Part shown: in pieces, positions 28,082 to 38,500 of the stretch | Layout of the letters: each line of letters starts with the position of its first letter | How positions within the stretch are numbered: the stretch's first letter is position 1 | Assembly (NCBI GenBank): GCA_041753575.1 | Contig: JBGSUA010000048.1 | Coordinates: 6,121 to 70,120 of the forward strand | Direction of reading: 5' to 3' | Origin: CG2-30-51-40 sp041753575 | GTDB taxonomy: Bacteria; Desulfobacterota; DSM-4660; Desulfatiglandales; Desulfatiglandaceae | DNA: 64,000 nt | Position numbers and translations under genes: made by a program | The notes under the pieces: model-generated | Told to the model about the DNA's origin: nothing | The model's database searches: none | Seen by the model: the letters and a program-made list of their open reading frames with translations, nothing else

Positions 28082-29992
28082 CTAATTGGCCGCCTTCTCC
28101 TGCCTGACTATGGCTCCCATCGGACAGGCCGACGCGCAGATACCACACCCCACGCATATCACCTCATCTATTCGAGCCTTTTTTGCTGAGCTATCCCATA
28201 CAAGGCCAGGACATCTGAAGATCCTTGTGCAGTAACGACCACACCCGCACTCCTCTCCCAGGCACCTTTCATGCTCAACCTTCATAACGTAGGGGAACCC
28301 CCCTTGCCTGCCCTGAACCAGCGCGCACTTCCTCCTGAGGATAAGGACCCTAGGGCCGACTGCACTCATGAGCCTGTAGATGCTTTCAGCAGTATGCTCC
28401 ATATCGTAGGGATCTCCGACTTCCACGTGTACGCCCAGTGACCTGCAAACGGATTCGATATCAACAGGTTCCACCTTTTCCCCCATAGCGGTTGAGCCTG
28501 TACCGGGATGGGGCTGAAAACCCGTCATAGCAGTGGCGCTGTTGTCAAGAACAAGAAGAAGGATGTCTGAATTATTGAATCTTGCGTTTATGAGGGCGGG
28601 TATTGCGGCGTGGAAAAAGGTGGAGTCCCCGCAAACAGTGATGACAGGCTGGTCGAATCCGAACTGCCCGAGTTTGCCGTAGCCTGAGGCAAGCCCGAGG
28701 CCGGAACCCATGGCGTGAACGGATTTAACCTGGCTGAACCCGGTCGGCCATATACCCATGCTGTAGCAGCCAATGTCACCTGAGACAAAACCGTTTCGGC
28801 CATCCCAGGCAAGGGCCGTTTTAATAGCATAATATGTGCCTCTGTGTGGACATCCGGCACAGAAGCCGAATTCTCTGGGTGGGGAAGGCTGCGGCAGAAG
28901 GGATTTCATCCTGTCTCTGAACTCCTCTGCCCTCCATCTTATCGAAAAAAGCTCCCCCAAAACCTCCAATATCACCGCGGGTGAGAGCTCCCCACAGATG
29001 GGAATATGGCCTGAGCCTCTTCCGTAAAACTTCATTATTCCCACCTCGGCGCCCAACTCAGCGCACAGGGCCTTAACGCTTTCTTCCACGAATGGATCCA
29101 GTTCTTCAACAAAAAGTATCCTCTCCGATGAAGCAAGATATTTTCTGAGTATGTTCACAGGCAGGGGCCAGGTCATACCCAGTTTCAGTATCCCTACCTT
29201 TTCAGTAAGCCTCAGTATTTCAACTGCTTCTACCGCATAGTTCCAGCAGCTTCCTGAACAAATGATAATAAGTTCCGCTTTATCGGGGCCGTCGTAGCGG
29301 TTGAAGGAAGACTCCTCCGATATGATCATGGCCTCATCAAGTTTCTTGTGTCTTCCAAGGTGCTTTGCCAAAACAGGGAAGGTATGGAAAGGCGATCTTG
29401 TGTCAAAAAAGGCCCTGTCCTTATAATCAGGTATGGCGCCCAATCTGGTATTGGCCCTTGTATGGGACAGCCGTGAAACGCTTCGCAGGATAACTATATT
29501 CTTGATGCGCTCGGAGACCTCAAAGGCCCATTTTGTCATCTCAAGGGCCTCCTGAGGGGTTGCCGGTTCAAGCAGTGGAACATCAGCCAGCTTTGCGAAA
29601 AGACGGGCATCTTCTTCATTGGTGCTCGAAATACCCCCCGGATCATCACAGGTAACAAGAACCAGCCCGCCGCCTGTACCCGAAAGCGTAAGGTTCGTAA
29701 GAAAATCGGACACCACGTTGACTCCGTTTTGCTTCATGCTCACAATGGCCTTCAATCCGGCAAAGGATGCGGCAGTTGCCGCCTCAAGGGCTACCTTCTC
29801 GTTTATTGACCACTCAGCATAAATGGGCAGTTCCTTTGCGGCCTCGGCCAAGGTCTCTATTATCTCAGAAGAAGGATTACCCGGATAACCGGCGCAGAAG
29901 CGCACACCAGCCTCCAGGGCTCCCCTTGCTATGGCCTCGTTTCCCTGAAGCAACCTTTCCTCTCCGCCATTTCTTTCAAAAAGCTCATTCAT
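28082..29992 (-). CDS. iorA: indolepyruvate:ferredoxin oxidoreductase alpha subunit
   Basis: 636 residues. The N-terminal pyrimidine-binding domain begins with LLQGNEAIARGALEAGVRF and contains AGYPGNPSSEI. The thiamine diphosphate domain has GDIGCYSMGIWP and VCGDSTFFHAAIPALINA. The C-terminus has ferredoxin cysteines, including CVGCGICASACPMGA and an upstream CLGEECGCGRYCTRIFRCPG. It oxidises aryl-pyruvates from aromatic amino acids. The ATG shares its A with the TAA of the FrhB-like gene (TAATG), a strong coupling. Confidence 0.94.
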   Translation of the reverse strand: MNELFERNGGEERLLQGNEAIARGALEAGVRFCAGYPGNPSSEIIETLAEAAKELPIYAEWSINEKVALEAATAASFAGLKAIVSMKQNGVNVVSDFLTNLTLSGTGGGLVLVTCDDPGGISSTNEEDARLFAKLADVPLLEPATPQEALEMTKWAFEVSERIKNIVILRSVSRLSHTRANTRLGAIPDYKDRAFFDTRSPFHTFPVLAKHLGRHKKLDEAMIISEESSFNRYDGPDKAELIIICSGSCWNYAVEAVEILRLTEKVGILKLGMTWPLPVNILRKYLASSERILFVEELDPFVEESVKALCAELGAEVGIMKFYGRGSGHIPICGELSPAVILEVLGELFSIRWRAEEFRDRMKSLLPQPSPPREFGFCAGCPHRGTYYAIKTALAWDGRNGFVSGDIGCYSMGIWPTGFSQVKSVHAMGSGLGLASGYGKLGQFGFDQPVITVCGDSTFFHAAIPALINARFNNSDILLLVLDNSATAMTGFQPHPGTGSTAMGEKVEPVDIESVCRSLGVHVEVGDPYDMEHTAESIYRLMSAVGPRVLILRRKCALVQGRQGGFPYVMKVEHERCLGEECGCGRYCTRIFRCPGLVWDSSAKKARIDEVICVGCGICASACPMGAIVRQEKAAN

Positions 29993-31041
29993 TATCTTTC
30001 CCTCGATAGCTCGAGCTCAGCCTTCTTGCCTCTGTCTCTTTTGTTGCAGGACGCGGTCAAAAGATGATTGAGATTCTCATCAGGCAGTTGGGCCCTTTCC
30101 AAAATTCCATCCTTCAGTGCCCCCTCAATAAATGCCTCTCCCCTTTCACTCCTGGTGATGACCATGTTCCAATGCTCTTCACCTTCAACGGTCCCAATGG
30201 AGATGTCGGCATGCTCTGCCGTCATGTCCTGGCACAATGAGCAGCCCTTTTGCACAAGGCCTCTTATTTCCTTTAACGGGAACTCCTTTCGGCCATCCTG
30301 GGTAAAGACAATAAAGGCCTCGGCAGGCGGCGGCGGTATGTCGTATTTCTTAACAGCCCCTGTCACCCCATTTTTTCTGAGAAAATCCTTGAGCCTTCGG
30401 TAGTCAAGCGCCCAGGTGCAAAAAATACCAATTCTTAAGGAAACCCTTGATTCTCTATCCGCGCCGTCAGGCATAGAGCGCTTCATCCTCTCAATAGCCT
30501 CCATCTGACAGGGAAGACCAACCATGGCAAGTTTGCCTTTTCCTTCCTTTATGGCTGTATTCAAAACCGAAAGGGCTCCTGCCGCCGAATATCTCGATCC
30601 GGCGCATTGCTCAACATCAGAAGGGCTTTCGGCGAGCATGCCGGCGGGTGAAAACTCCCCTCCCCTGTCTGTAACGACAGCTCCTTTAAGATAGCCGCTT
30701 TCAAGTCCATAGGCGACAAGCGCGGTTACAACTCCGCCGTACTGAGCTCCTGGCCGCAATGCGTCACCCCTCGCCCTTGCCTGCATAGCACTTCGATATG
30801 GGCCTATCCCCGCGACATTCGAGGCACCCTCTTTAACAGAAGTGGCCTCATATCCGGCCCTGGGGCATATTTGAACGCACCTCCCTGTTCCAGCGCCGCA
30901 GCGGTCCATAACTGCGACCATCCCGTCAAAGTACCTGAAATAAGGGCAAAGATTAACGCACGCCCCGCACTTGACGCAAATTCCCCTGTCAAACACCCTG
31001 GCGATCAATTCGCCCTGGAATTGCTCCATTTTGACACCCAT
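29992..31041 (-). CDS. FrhB-like (coenzyme F420 hydrogenase/dehydrogenase beta subunit family) iron-sulfur protein
   Basis: 349 residues; a second in-frame ATG at 31029 is possible. An N-terminal ferredoxin-like segment CVKCGACVNLCP is followed by further cysteines (CGAGTGRCVQICPRAG). The FrhB domain covers the rest, with MVGLPCQMEAIERM, IGIFCTWALDYRRL and the C-terminal KGCSLCQDMTAEHADISIG. Members bind flavin and Fe-S clusters and pass electrons between ferredoxin and partner proteins. Tight coupling to iorA suggests it handles reduced ferredoxin from that enzyme (inference). Confidence 0.85.
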   Translation of the reverse strand: MGVKMEQFQGELIARVFDRGICVKCGACVNLCPYFRYFDGMVAVMDRCGAGTGRCVQICPRAGYEATSVKEGASNVAGIGPYRSAMQARARGDALRPGAQYGGVVTALVAYGLESGYLKGAVVTDRGGEFSPAGMLAESPSDVEQCAGSRYSAAGALSVLNTAIKEGKGKLAMVGLPCQMEAIERMKRSMPDGADRESRVSLRIGIFCTWALDYRRLKDFLRKNGVTGAVKKYDIPPPPAEAFIVFTQDGRKEFPLKEIRGLVQKGCSLCQDMTAEHADISIGTVEGEEHWNMVITRSERGEAFIEGALKDGILERAQLPDENLNHLLTASCNKRDRGKKAELELSRER

Positions 31042-31179
31042 CTTTTATCAATCCCTTCTTAGGTTTTGCGGCATTTGTATCCCAGAGCGAAGATTCAGGT
31101 CAAGTCAAAAGACCGAAAGCGACGTTGACTTTTGTGCAAGGCTGGCTTAAGGATTCCTAAGAAGAAAGGAGCTTATTAA

Positions 31180-32007
31180 ATGCTTAAACGCCTGCAGGAG
31201 GCAGCGGCTTATCTAAATGAAAAGCTTAAAGCGCCCGCGCCGCTGATCGGAATGATAACTGGAACAGGACTCGGAGAGATTACCGAACTGATGGGTTTGG
31301 AGCACCGAATCCCTTACGCCCACATCCCCCATTTCCCCATCCCGACCACTGAAAGCCACAAAGGCAATCTTCTCATAGGTGAAATCCGGGGAAAGGTTGT
31401 ATTGGCCATGGAGGGAAGGCTCCATGCCTATGAAGGATATTCCCCTGAAGAAGTGACATTCCCTGTAAGACTGATGTCGCTTCTGGGGGTTAAATATCTT
31501 TTTGTCTCAAGTGCGGCAGGAGGTTTGAACCCACAATTTGATAGAGGGGATCTTGTCGCTATAACCGATCAAATAAACCTAACGGGTCTAAGTGCCCTTA
31601 GAGGCCCCAACCTCGACGCCTTTGGCCATCGTTTTCCGGATATGACCCGCATTTATGATAGGGAACTTTTGAAAGCCGCTGAGAGGCTTGCCGTCAAGCA
31701 GGGCATTGCGCTCAAGAGGGGAGTTTATATCGGTGTTATTGGGCCCAACCTCGAAACACCCGCTGAGACTCGTTTCTACCGCAGTGCAGGCGCTGATGTT
31801 ATAGGCATGTCAACAGTCCTTGAAACAACTGTCGCTGTTCACTGCCGCATGAAGGTCCTGGCGATTGTCGCGGTTACAAATGTGAATCTGCCGGATTGCA
31901 TGCAGGAGACAAATCTTGATATGGTCATAGAAGCGGCAAACCTCGCCGCACCGCGCCTCGCCTTCCTTTGGAAAGAAATAGTCCTTGAGGTGACAGGCAA
32001 ACACTGA
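31180..32007 (+). CDS. punA: purine nucleoside phosphorylase (trimeric, PNP/MTAP family 2)
   Basis: 275 residues. The phosphate- and nucleoside-binding motifs are GMITGTGLGEITE, HFPIPTTESHKGNL, GRLHAYEGYSPEEVTFPVR, SSAAGGLNPQFDRGDLVAI, GPNLETPAETRFYRSAG, GMSTVLETTVA and VTNVN. It cleaves purine nucleosides with phosphate to a base and (deoxy)ribose 1-phosphate. A GAAAGGAG site precedes the ATG. The divergent neighbour is the FrhB-like gene, so a promoter region lies at 31042-31179. Confidence 0.93.
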   Translation: MLKRLQEAAAYLNEKLKAPAPLIGMITGTGLGEITELMGLEHRIPYAHIPHFPIPTTESHKGNLLIGEIRGKVVLAMEGRLHAYEGYSPEEVTFPVRLMSLLGVKYLFVSSAAGGLNPQFDRGDLVAITDQINLTGLSALRGPNLDAFGHRFPDMTRIYDRELLKAAERLAVKQGIALKRGVYIGVIGPNLETPAETRFYRSAGADVIGMSTVLETTVAVHCRMKVLAIVAVTNVNLPDCMQETNLDMVIEAANLAAPRLAFLWKEIVLEVTGKH

Positions 32008-32118
32008 CCTTTTCCCATCTCTCATGGGGTGGTCTCTGGACGGTTCCGATAATGGGTGCCCGGATATTCAAGAAAATACTACATTCTTCACAAAGCAATT
32101 ATTAGGAGGGTAGGCAAA

Positions 32119-32610
32119 ATGACGCTTAGATTGACGAGGGAAGAGGCAAAACAAAGGGCTCTGGATCTGATGCCCAAGGGCTATCACTGAGGTCCCGCTG
32201 TCCTGCAAGTTATGTGGGAAGCAACGGAGTTGGGAACAGAAGATCTTCTGTGGTCTTCAATAGCCTTCATGGGCGGCATAGCGGGCCGGCAGCAGGCCCC
32301 CTGCGGGGTTGTATCCTCCTCGGCGGTCTTTCTGGGCCTGAGGCACCGCTGTTCGTTTAAGGACAAGCCAAAGGCAAGAGAGGCTCGCGTGAGGATCAGG
32401 GATCTGGCGGCCGAACTTGTCAAGGGATTTGAGGAGCAATTCGGAACCATTTTCTGCCGCGAACTGATAGCCTTCGATACCTCTAATCCTGAGGAATACA
32501 AAAAATTCAGGGAATCAGGCATATGGAGAGAAAAATGCAACAAGGCTATAGAGTACGCCATTGACAGGCTATATGATTTTGAGGAGAGAAACGGCGCACC
32601 CGTGTCTTGA
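32119..32610 (+). CDS. selenocysteine-containing C_GCAxxG_C_C family redox protein (TGA read as Sec24)
   Basis: AGGAGGG precedes ATG 32119. The frame reads 23 residues, TGA at 32188-32190, then on to a TGA stop at 32608-32610, for 163 residues in all. Residues around the TGA (LMPKGYH-U-GPAVLQVMWEATELG) align by eye with the first-cysteine region of C_GCAxxG_C_C proteins (typically G-x-N-C-A-Q-A-V-L), and FMGGIAGRQQAPCGVVSSS is the GGxA..CGA region of the family. So Sec replaces the first conserved Cys. Cysteines in HRCSF, IFCREL and REKCNK remain. A SECIS-like hairpin starts 10 nt after the TGA. Function beyond putative redox activity is unknown. Confidence 0.82.
32201..32219 (+). promoter_or_regulatory. 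putative bacterial SECIS element of the C_GCAxxG_C_C selenoprotein
   Basis: TCCTGCA (32201-32207) pairs with TGTGGGA (32213-32219), seven pairs including two G-T, around the loop AGTTA. The stem starts 10 nt after the TGA at 32188-32190, the same distance as in the two other selenoprotein genes of the window. Confidence 0.65.
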
Positions 32611-32647
32611 ACCTATCAACATGGATTGCGCACTTAGGCTAGACTGA

Positions 32648-33112
32648 TTATTGCGCCATTTCTGTCCCTGGCATCTCAAATAGAACCTTGAGTGAAAGGC
32701 ACCCTGATGCCAGAGAAAAGGCAGCCTCTGCCTGATCCAAAGTGTAAGCGGCGGTAAGCAATAGTTGAAGCGGTATATCAGGAGATCTATTTACTAATTT
32801 GATAGCATTATTTATTTTTCCACATCTTGACCCGATTATTGTGATCTCCTTAACCACCGCTGGAGTGAGCGAGGGACCTGTTATTGAAGAAACCGTGGTC
32901 TTGAGCACGACGGTTCCCTGAGGTCTGCAAAGCTTCACGGCATCTCCTATCCCATCGGGAGAGCCTGTCGCGTCAACCACAAGATCAACCGGTTCTCCAG
33001 CGCACTCCGATGCAAGGGAGGTCTTAAGACTCCTCCACTTTGCCTTTTCGAGCTTCCACCTGTGCCGTCCCAGGAGTGTGACATCCTTGAGCGCGGTTGA
33101 AATAACCCATCA
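32648..33112 (-). pseudogene. C-terminal fragment of a zinc-type medium-chain alcohol dehydrogenase-like protein
   Basis: On the minus strand the frame from 33112 reads VISTALKDVTLLGRHRW, then LVVDATGSPDGIGDAV, CRPQGTVVLKTT, VKEITIIGSRCGKINNAI and a C-terminal LKVLFEMPG. This is the cofactor-binding and C-terminal half of the MDR dehydrogenase family that includes threonine dehydrogenase relatives. An in-frame TGA lies directly upstream (before 33112) and the N-terminal catalytic domain is absent. The only ATG is at 32980. A 110-residue product could be made, but it lacks the zinc-binding half, so a decayed gene is likely. Confidence 0.7.
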
Positions 33113-33246
33113 TACAACACATCCCTCTCTCCCTTCCACTGGTAAGGACTTTCATCTCTCTCAGGCAGCCATACTACAGAAATTGCCCACAAATTCAAGG
33201 CTCCAGAAAGGGGCTTCACGCTTTGTCCAATTCCTATGCCAGTGGT

Positions 33247-33290
33247 GCACAACGAAACATGAAAATGCCTTCTGTCATTCCTGTAAACGT
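33247..33290. repeat. dispersed intergenic repeat, partial copy 3
   Basis: GCACAACGAAACATGAAAAT followed by GCC..CTGTCATTCC matches the left part of the repeats at 12667 and 51275; the right part (GTAAACGTTCACGAG) has diverged. It lies between the dehydrogenase fragment and the amidohydrolase gene; nothing else is visible in 33113-33370. Confidence 0.5.
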
Positions 33291-33370
33291 TCACGAGTTC
33301 AGGGTTTAAGGTTGGTGTTGACTGGCACAGAAATTGATTGTAGGAAGAAATGCTCAGGAGAAGCCGCAAA

Positions 33371-34714
33371 ATGAACCTTGAAGATACAACGAAGCCTTTC
33401 GATCTGCTGATTTTAAACGGAATCGTTCTAACCATGGACACCGCGATGACCGTCTTTTCTCCAGGTTTAGTGGGGATTAGAGGAAACCGGATAGACGCTC
33501 TGGGCAGTTACGCCGGAGAGCCTCTCCCCGCCGTGAAAACCATTGACGCGGAGGGCGGCATTATCCTGCCGGGCCTCATAAACGGACATACCCACGCGGC
33601 CATGAGCCTCTTTCGAGGAATCGCGGATGATATTCCTTTGCTTAAGTGGCTCACCGAATATATCTTCCCTGCGGAAAAGAGGATTGACGGCAACTTTGTC
33701 CGGGTAGGAGCCGGCCTCGCGTGCGCGGAGATGATACTTTCAGGGACTACCACTTTTTGTGACATGTACCTGTTTGAGGATGAAGTAGCGCAGGCCGCAA
33801 AGGCTGCGGGTATGCGCTGCATTGTCGGCGAGGTTCTTTACGATTTCCCATCGTCCAATTACGGCCCTGTTGAAAACGGCCTGAGATACACTGAATCATT
33901 GATAACAAAATGGCTGGACGACCCTCTTGTTTCCATAGCTGTTGAGCCTCATTCCATTTTTACATGCAGCCCTTCCCTGCTCAAATCCGCTGATGAAATA
34001 GCCGCCCGATACGATGTTCCATTGATCATCCACCTCGCCGAGACGGCTGATGAGGTTAACGAAGTAAGAAGTCGCTACGGAAAAGCCCCCGTTAACCACC
34101 TAGCATCGCTGGGTCTTCTAGGTCCCCGTCTTATCGCCGATCATTGCGTGCACATTGATGATGACGATATCAAAATGCTGGCAGACGCGGGGGTGCGGGT
34201 CGTTCACAATCCTGAAAGCAACATGAAACTTGCCTCCGGCATAGCGCCTGTACCCAGGATGCTGGATGCGGGCATTAACGTGGGGCTCGGAACTGACGGA
34301 TGCGCCTCCAACAATAATCTTGATCTCATTGCCGAGATGGATACAACCGCCAAACTGCACAAGGTTGCCTGCATGGACCCTACCGTCATGAATGCGGTGA
34401 CAGTGCTTTCCATGGCTACCAGAATGGGCGCCGCTGCCCTGGGCATGGAAAAAATCACAGGTTCCCTTGAGAGGGGAAAGAAAGCCGATCTCATAGTAAT
34501 TGACGTGAACAGACCTCACCTCACTCCCATGTATAACCCCTATTCCCACCTTGTTTACGCAGCAAAAGGAAGCGATGTGGTGCATTCCGTGATCAACGGC
34601 CGCCTGGTGATGGAAAACAGAATAGTCCTTGCCATGGATGTGGATCAGGTGATGGATGCCGCCGACAAAAAAGCCGATGACGTAAGAAGATGGATCGGCT
34701 ACCATAGCCAGTAA
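33371..34714 (+). CDS. mtaD: 5-methylthioadenosine/S-adenosylhomocysteine deaminase-type amidohydrolase
   Basis: 447 residues from ATG 33371, which has AGGAGAA eight bases upstream; an ATG at 33350 in frame is less good. Metal and substrate motifs of the ATZ/TRZ-MtaD group: PGLINGHTHAAMSLFRGIADD, TTFCDMYLF, VEPHSIFTCSP, IIHLAETADEVNE, ADHCVHIDDDD and GLGTDGCASNNNLD. The enzyme would deaminate MTA, SAH or related adenosine derivatives to the inosine forms, feeding purine salvage. ATP-grasp and PBP genes follow in the same direction. Confidence 0.88.
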   Translation: MNLEDTTKPFDLLILNGIVLTMDTAMTVFSPGLVGIRGNRIDALGSYAGEPLPAVKTIDAEGGIILPGLINGHTHAAMSLFRGIADDIPLLKWLTEYIFPAEKRIDGNFVRVGAGLACAEMILSGTTTFCDMYLFEDEVAQAAKAAGMRCIVGEVLYDFPSSNYGPVENGLRYTESLITKWLDDPLVSIAVEPHSIFTCSPSLLKSADEIAARYDVPLIIHLAETADEVNEVRSRYGKAPVNHLASLGLLGPRLIADHCVHIDDDDIKMLADAGVRVVHNPESNMKLASGIAPVPRMLDAGINVGLGTDGCASNNNLDLIAEMDTTAKLHKVACMDPTVMNAVTVLSMATRMGAAALGMEKITGSLERGKKADLIVIDVNRPHLTPMYNPYSHLVYAAKGSDVVHSVINGRLVMENRIVLAMDVDQVMDAADKKADDVRRWIGYHSQ

Positions 34715-34744
34715 TACAAAGGCAAACCAAGACCGGGACCGAAC

Positions 34745-35548
34745 ATGTCAGACAATGACAGGAGATATGTCGCACTGGGCGCAAGGCTCAGGAGTGTTCC
34801 CGAGGTTATAACCCTCGGGGTGCGACCAACTTTTTTCGACTACGATCAGGAAGAAAGGCGTCTTATCCTGACGGCGAATATCATCCTTTTCCCGACCATA
34901 AACTACGCTCAATACCTTTCAACTATGGGAAAAAGGATATTCCCCAGCCTTGAGACACATCTTTATGCGGACGATAAGATAAAGCAGACGAATCTGTTCC
35001 AGATGCTGAATATTCCTCACCCTCGCACAAAGATCTACTATCCACGGCACTGGTGCGGCATACTTAATGATTTCGATTTTCCTTTTATGGGTAAGATCCC
35101 AAGGAATTCAGGAAGGGGCAGAGGGGTCTTTCTCATAAGGAATACACTGGAGCTAGAAAGCTATATGCGCTTGTCAAAGATAGCGTATATCCAGGAATAC
35201 CTGCCCCACGACCGGGACGTTCGAGTGGTTCTGGTAAATTACGATCCAATACTTGCTTACTGGCGCCGCGTAGCCCCCGGAAACTACAGGGCCAATCTCG
35301 CACAGGGGGCAGAAATGGATTTTGAAGGCATCCCTGATGAGGCAGTGGCTCTGGCCAGGGAAGCCGCCTTAAGATGCGGATTTGACGATGTAGGGCTTGA
35401 TCTTATACACTGCCATGACCGCTGGCATTTAATAGAAGCAAACACGAAATACGGGAGAAGGGCCCTTGCGGCATGCGGTATGGATATTAAAGAGATCACT
35501 CGTCAAAAACTCCTTTCAGGCGAAATAGCGAAATATGGCCATGTTTAG
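34745..35548 (+). CDS. ATP-grasp (RimK-like) ligase
   Basis: 267 residues. The ATP-grasp fold is indicated by FPFMGKIPRNSGRGRGVFLI (nucleotide-binding loop), IQEYLPHDRDVRVVLVNY and FDDVGLDLIHCHDRWHLIEANTKYGRRAL (metal-binding C-terminal part). RimK-like enzymes join amino acids or peptides to a carboxylate. The last 14 bases overlap the penicillin-binding protein gene, which suggests, but does not prove, an envelope-related role. Confidence 0.78.
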   Translation: MSDNDRRYVALGARLRSVPEVITLGVRPTFFDYDQEERRLILTANIILFPTINYAQYLSTMGKRIFPSLETHLYADDKIKQTNLFQMLNIPHPRTKIYYPRHWCGILNDFDFPFMGKIPRNSGRGRGVFLIRNTLELESYMRLSKIAYIQEYLPHDRDVRVVLVNYDPILAYWRRVAPGNYRANLAQGAEMDFEGIPDEAVALAREAALRCGFDDVGLDLIHCHDRWHLIEANTKYGRRALAACGMDIKEITRQKLLSGEIAKYGHV

Positions 35549-38500
35549 GAGCCTCCTTAAGTGGTGCACAATTTTATTGCTATTATGTGTGATAGGGTTA
35601 GGCGCATATCTATCCCTGAAAATCTATAAGATTGCCGGCGAAAGTATGGAGGCGCTTAGCCGCGAGGCCATAGAAAGGGTGACAGCATCTGAAAGTCCGG
35701 TCTTCTATGATGACGGCGTAACTCCCATCGGGGTCTTCTTTCATAACATACATAGGCGCGCCATTAGATATCAGGATATTCCAAGGGTCTTCATAAAGGC
35801 CCTACTCGCGGCCGAAGACAAAGATTTTTTCACCCACCGCGGTATTGATCTAAAAGGGCTGACAAGGGCGGCATGGGTCAACCTTGCTGCCGGCAGAGTG
35901 GTTCAAGGAGGAAGCACAATAACTCAGCAGACTGCTAAGAATATCTTCAATAGAGATGCCAGATCCTTTCGGTCAAAATTCAGAGAGATGATACAGGCGT
36001 GGCTTCTTGAAAGGGCCTACACCAAGGAAGAGATTCTGGAAATGTATGCAAATCAGTTCTTTGTAACAGGTCTTGGAAAAGGACTTGGGGTGGCAACCAA
36101 TTACTTTTTTGATAAAGAGCCGAAGGATCTCGACATGGTTGAGGCCTGTTTCATAGCCGGCAGTCTCAAGGGACCTAACAGGTACAACCCATTCATAAAG
36201 ACATCGGAAGCGGAAAAAGCCGAGGCAAGAAGGCTTGCGAAAATGCGCAAGGATTACGTCCTTAAAAACATGCTGTCCTTCAATTTCATAACAGGGGAGG
36301 AATACCAGAGGGCAAAGGCACAGGATGTCCCCTTCAAGGAAGGCAAGATAACTTACAGCCTCAATGTCATACTGGACTATGTGAGAGACCAGCTCGAATC
36401 AAATTACTTCAGTAATATTCTGGCTGAAAAGGGTATAGAGAATATCGCCACATCCGGGATCAGGATTTTCACCTCCGTGAATAAGGATATTCAGGAAACG
36501 GCCCTTTCAGCTCTAAGAAGGCACCTGCCGCTCCTTGAGATAAGCCTGAACGGCATCAAGGGAATGCCACAAGACAATAGCTCTGATGTGTTACATGATA
36601 TAAATAAGATAACTGTTGAAGATAAAAGCTTTTTAGCGGCAGATATCCTCGGGATTGAAAAGCGTGGGATGGCCAGCTCCTTGAGGGTCTCCGCGGATAG
36701 AGAGGAATTGTCGCTCTCTAAAGAATCCCTTGAAACCGCAGCCAGTGCTTGGGTCGGATGGAAATACGGTCCAGGAGTCGCCCTCGACATCAAACGAATG
36801 GAGGCTTTTCTCGACCAGTTTAAGCAGGGAGAAAAGGTAGTTTTGAGAAAAGAGGAGGCGGAAGGAGGCGCTGTCAGCTACAGCCTCTCAGCAGTCCCTG
36901 ACCTCGACGGAGGCATAGTCGCGATGCATGGAGGCATGATTAAGGCCATGGTAGGAGGTTTCCAGAACAGACACTTCAACAGGGCGGTGCAGGCTAAAAG
37001 GCAGGTTGGATCCATCTTTAAGCCTTTGCTTTACGTCGCTGCCCTCCAGCTTAAGTGGAATATCCTAGACGGCCTTCCTAATACCTCGCAGGCATACCGT
37101 TTCCAGTCAACAACTTATGTCCCAAAGCCTGACCATGACGTGCAAAGCAGTCCGGTTTCCCTCGCCTGGGCTGGAGTGAAATCCGAGAACCTTGCTACCG
37201 TTTGGCTTCTCTACCACCTGACAGACCATCTGAGCCCATCTGAATTTCATGAGGTTGCAAGGCTTGTCGGACTGACGAGGAGGGACGATGAAACTCAGGA
37301 ACAGTACAGGGTGCGGATACGAGATAGCTACGGAATAGTGATCAATTCAGAAAGATTGAGGGAGTCACGCTTTGAAAGGATTAAGCAGGAGCTTTTGCCT
37401 GACCTCATGTTTGGCGGAGATTCCCTGGCCGTTGAGCGGCTGAAGGATCTCAGGCCTGAGGATGTGCAGCCCCCTGCGGACTCAGCAGGTGTGCCTGCCA
37501 GGCCTGGTTTTTCAACCCTGAAATCAATCAACCGGGCCATGAAAGAAGAACTTGCAAGGGCAACCACTCTGATGGCTTCCTCCTCGTCGGAAGAATTAGC
37601 TCAAAATTTACGGTTTTTCTCTCGGAGCCTGGAGTCTCCTGTAAGGATTTATTTCATCAAGGGTGGATATCTTAAGGAGCCGCCAAGAGAACTCGTTTCA
37701 GTGACTTCCGATTGGTGGAGGGAAAACGCCGGGGGAATTGATGTGAAGGACATCATCATAGAGGGGGTTTTGCCATCAAGAGTTATTGACGCGCTCGAAG
37801 CTGCTCTTGCCGGTGATTCCTCTCAGGGAGCCTCCCCGGATCCCTATGATACCAGAATCCTTTCCAGGGTCAGGGACTTCAGAACACTTGTAAATTTGTC
37901 CTATGTAACTTATCTGGCCAGAATCATGGGAATATCAACACCGCTCGATCCTGTGCTTTCATTTCCTTTGGGACCAAATGCCATAAGCCTCCTGGAGACC
38001 TGCCTTGCCTATAATACGATAATGACAGGAATGAAATCAGTAATTAAAGACAGCGGCGACCTATCACCCCCCGCGATTACAAGGATAGAGGATAGAAACG
38101 GGGATACCATCTGGGAATACGCGCCAGAGGAAGTAAAGGTACTCTCGAAGACGAACTCATGTCTTACCAGTGAAATACTCAGAAATGTCATGACACAAGG
38201 AACAGGAAAAAAAGCAGGGAGCGAGGTCACAACCCGCATTAATGGAGCTGGTGATGCCCCTGTAATAATCCCTACCTATGGAAAGACAGGCACCGCCAAC
38301 CGTTTCACTAATTCCAGCTTCGTAGGCTTCATCCCCGGACCTGGCCATAAAAAAGGAGATCTAAGGCTTGATCAGGGATATGTAATTGCGGCCTATGTCG
38401 GCTACGACGACAATCGCCCTATGCATTCAAGACACAACTCCATATATGGTTCAACAGGCGCCCTCCCTCTTTGGGCTGAAACCGCCAATGCAGTTGCAAA

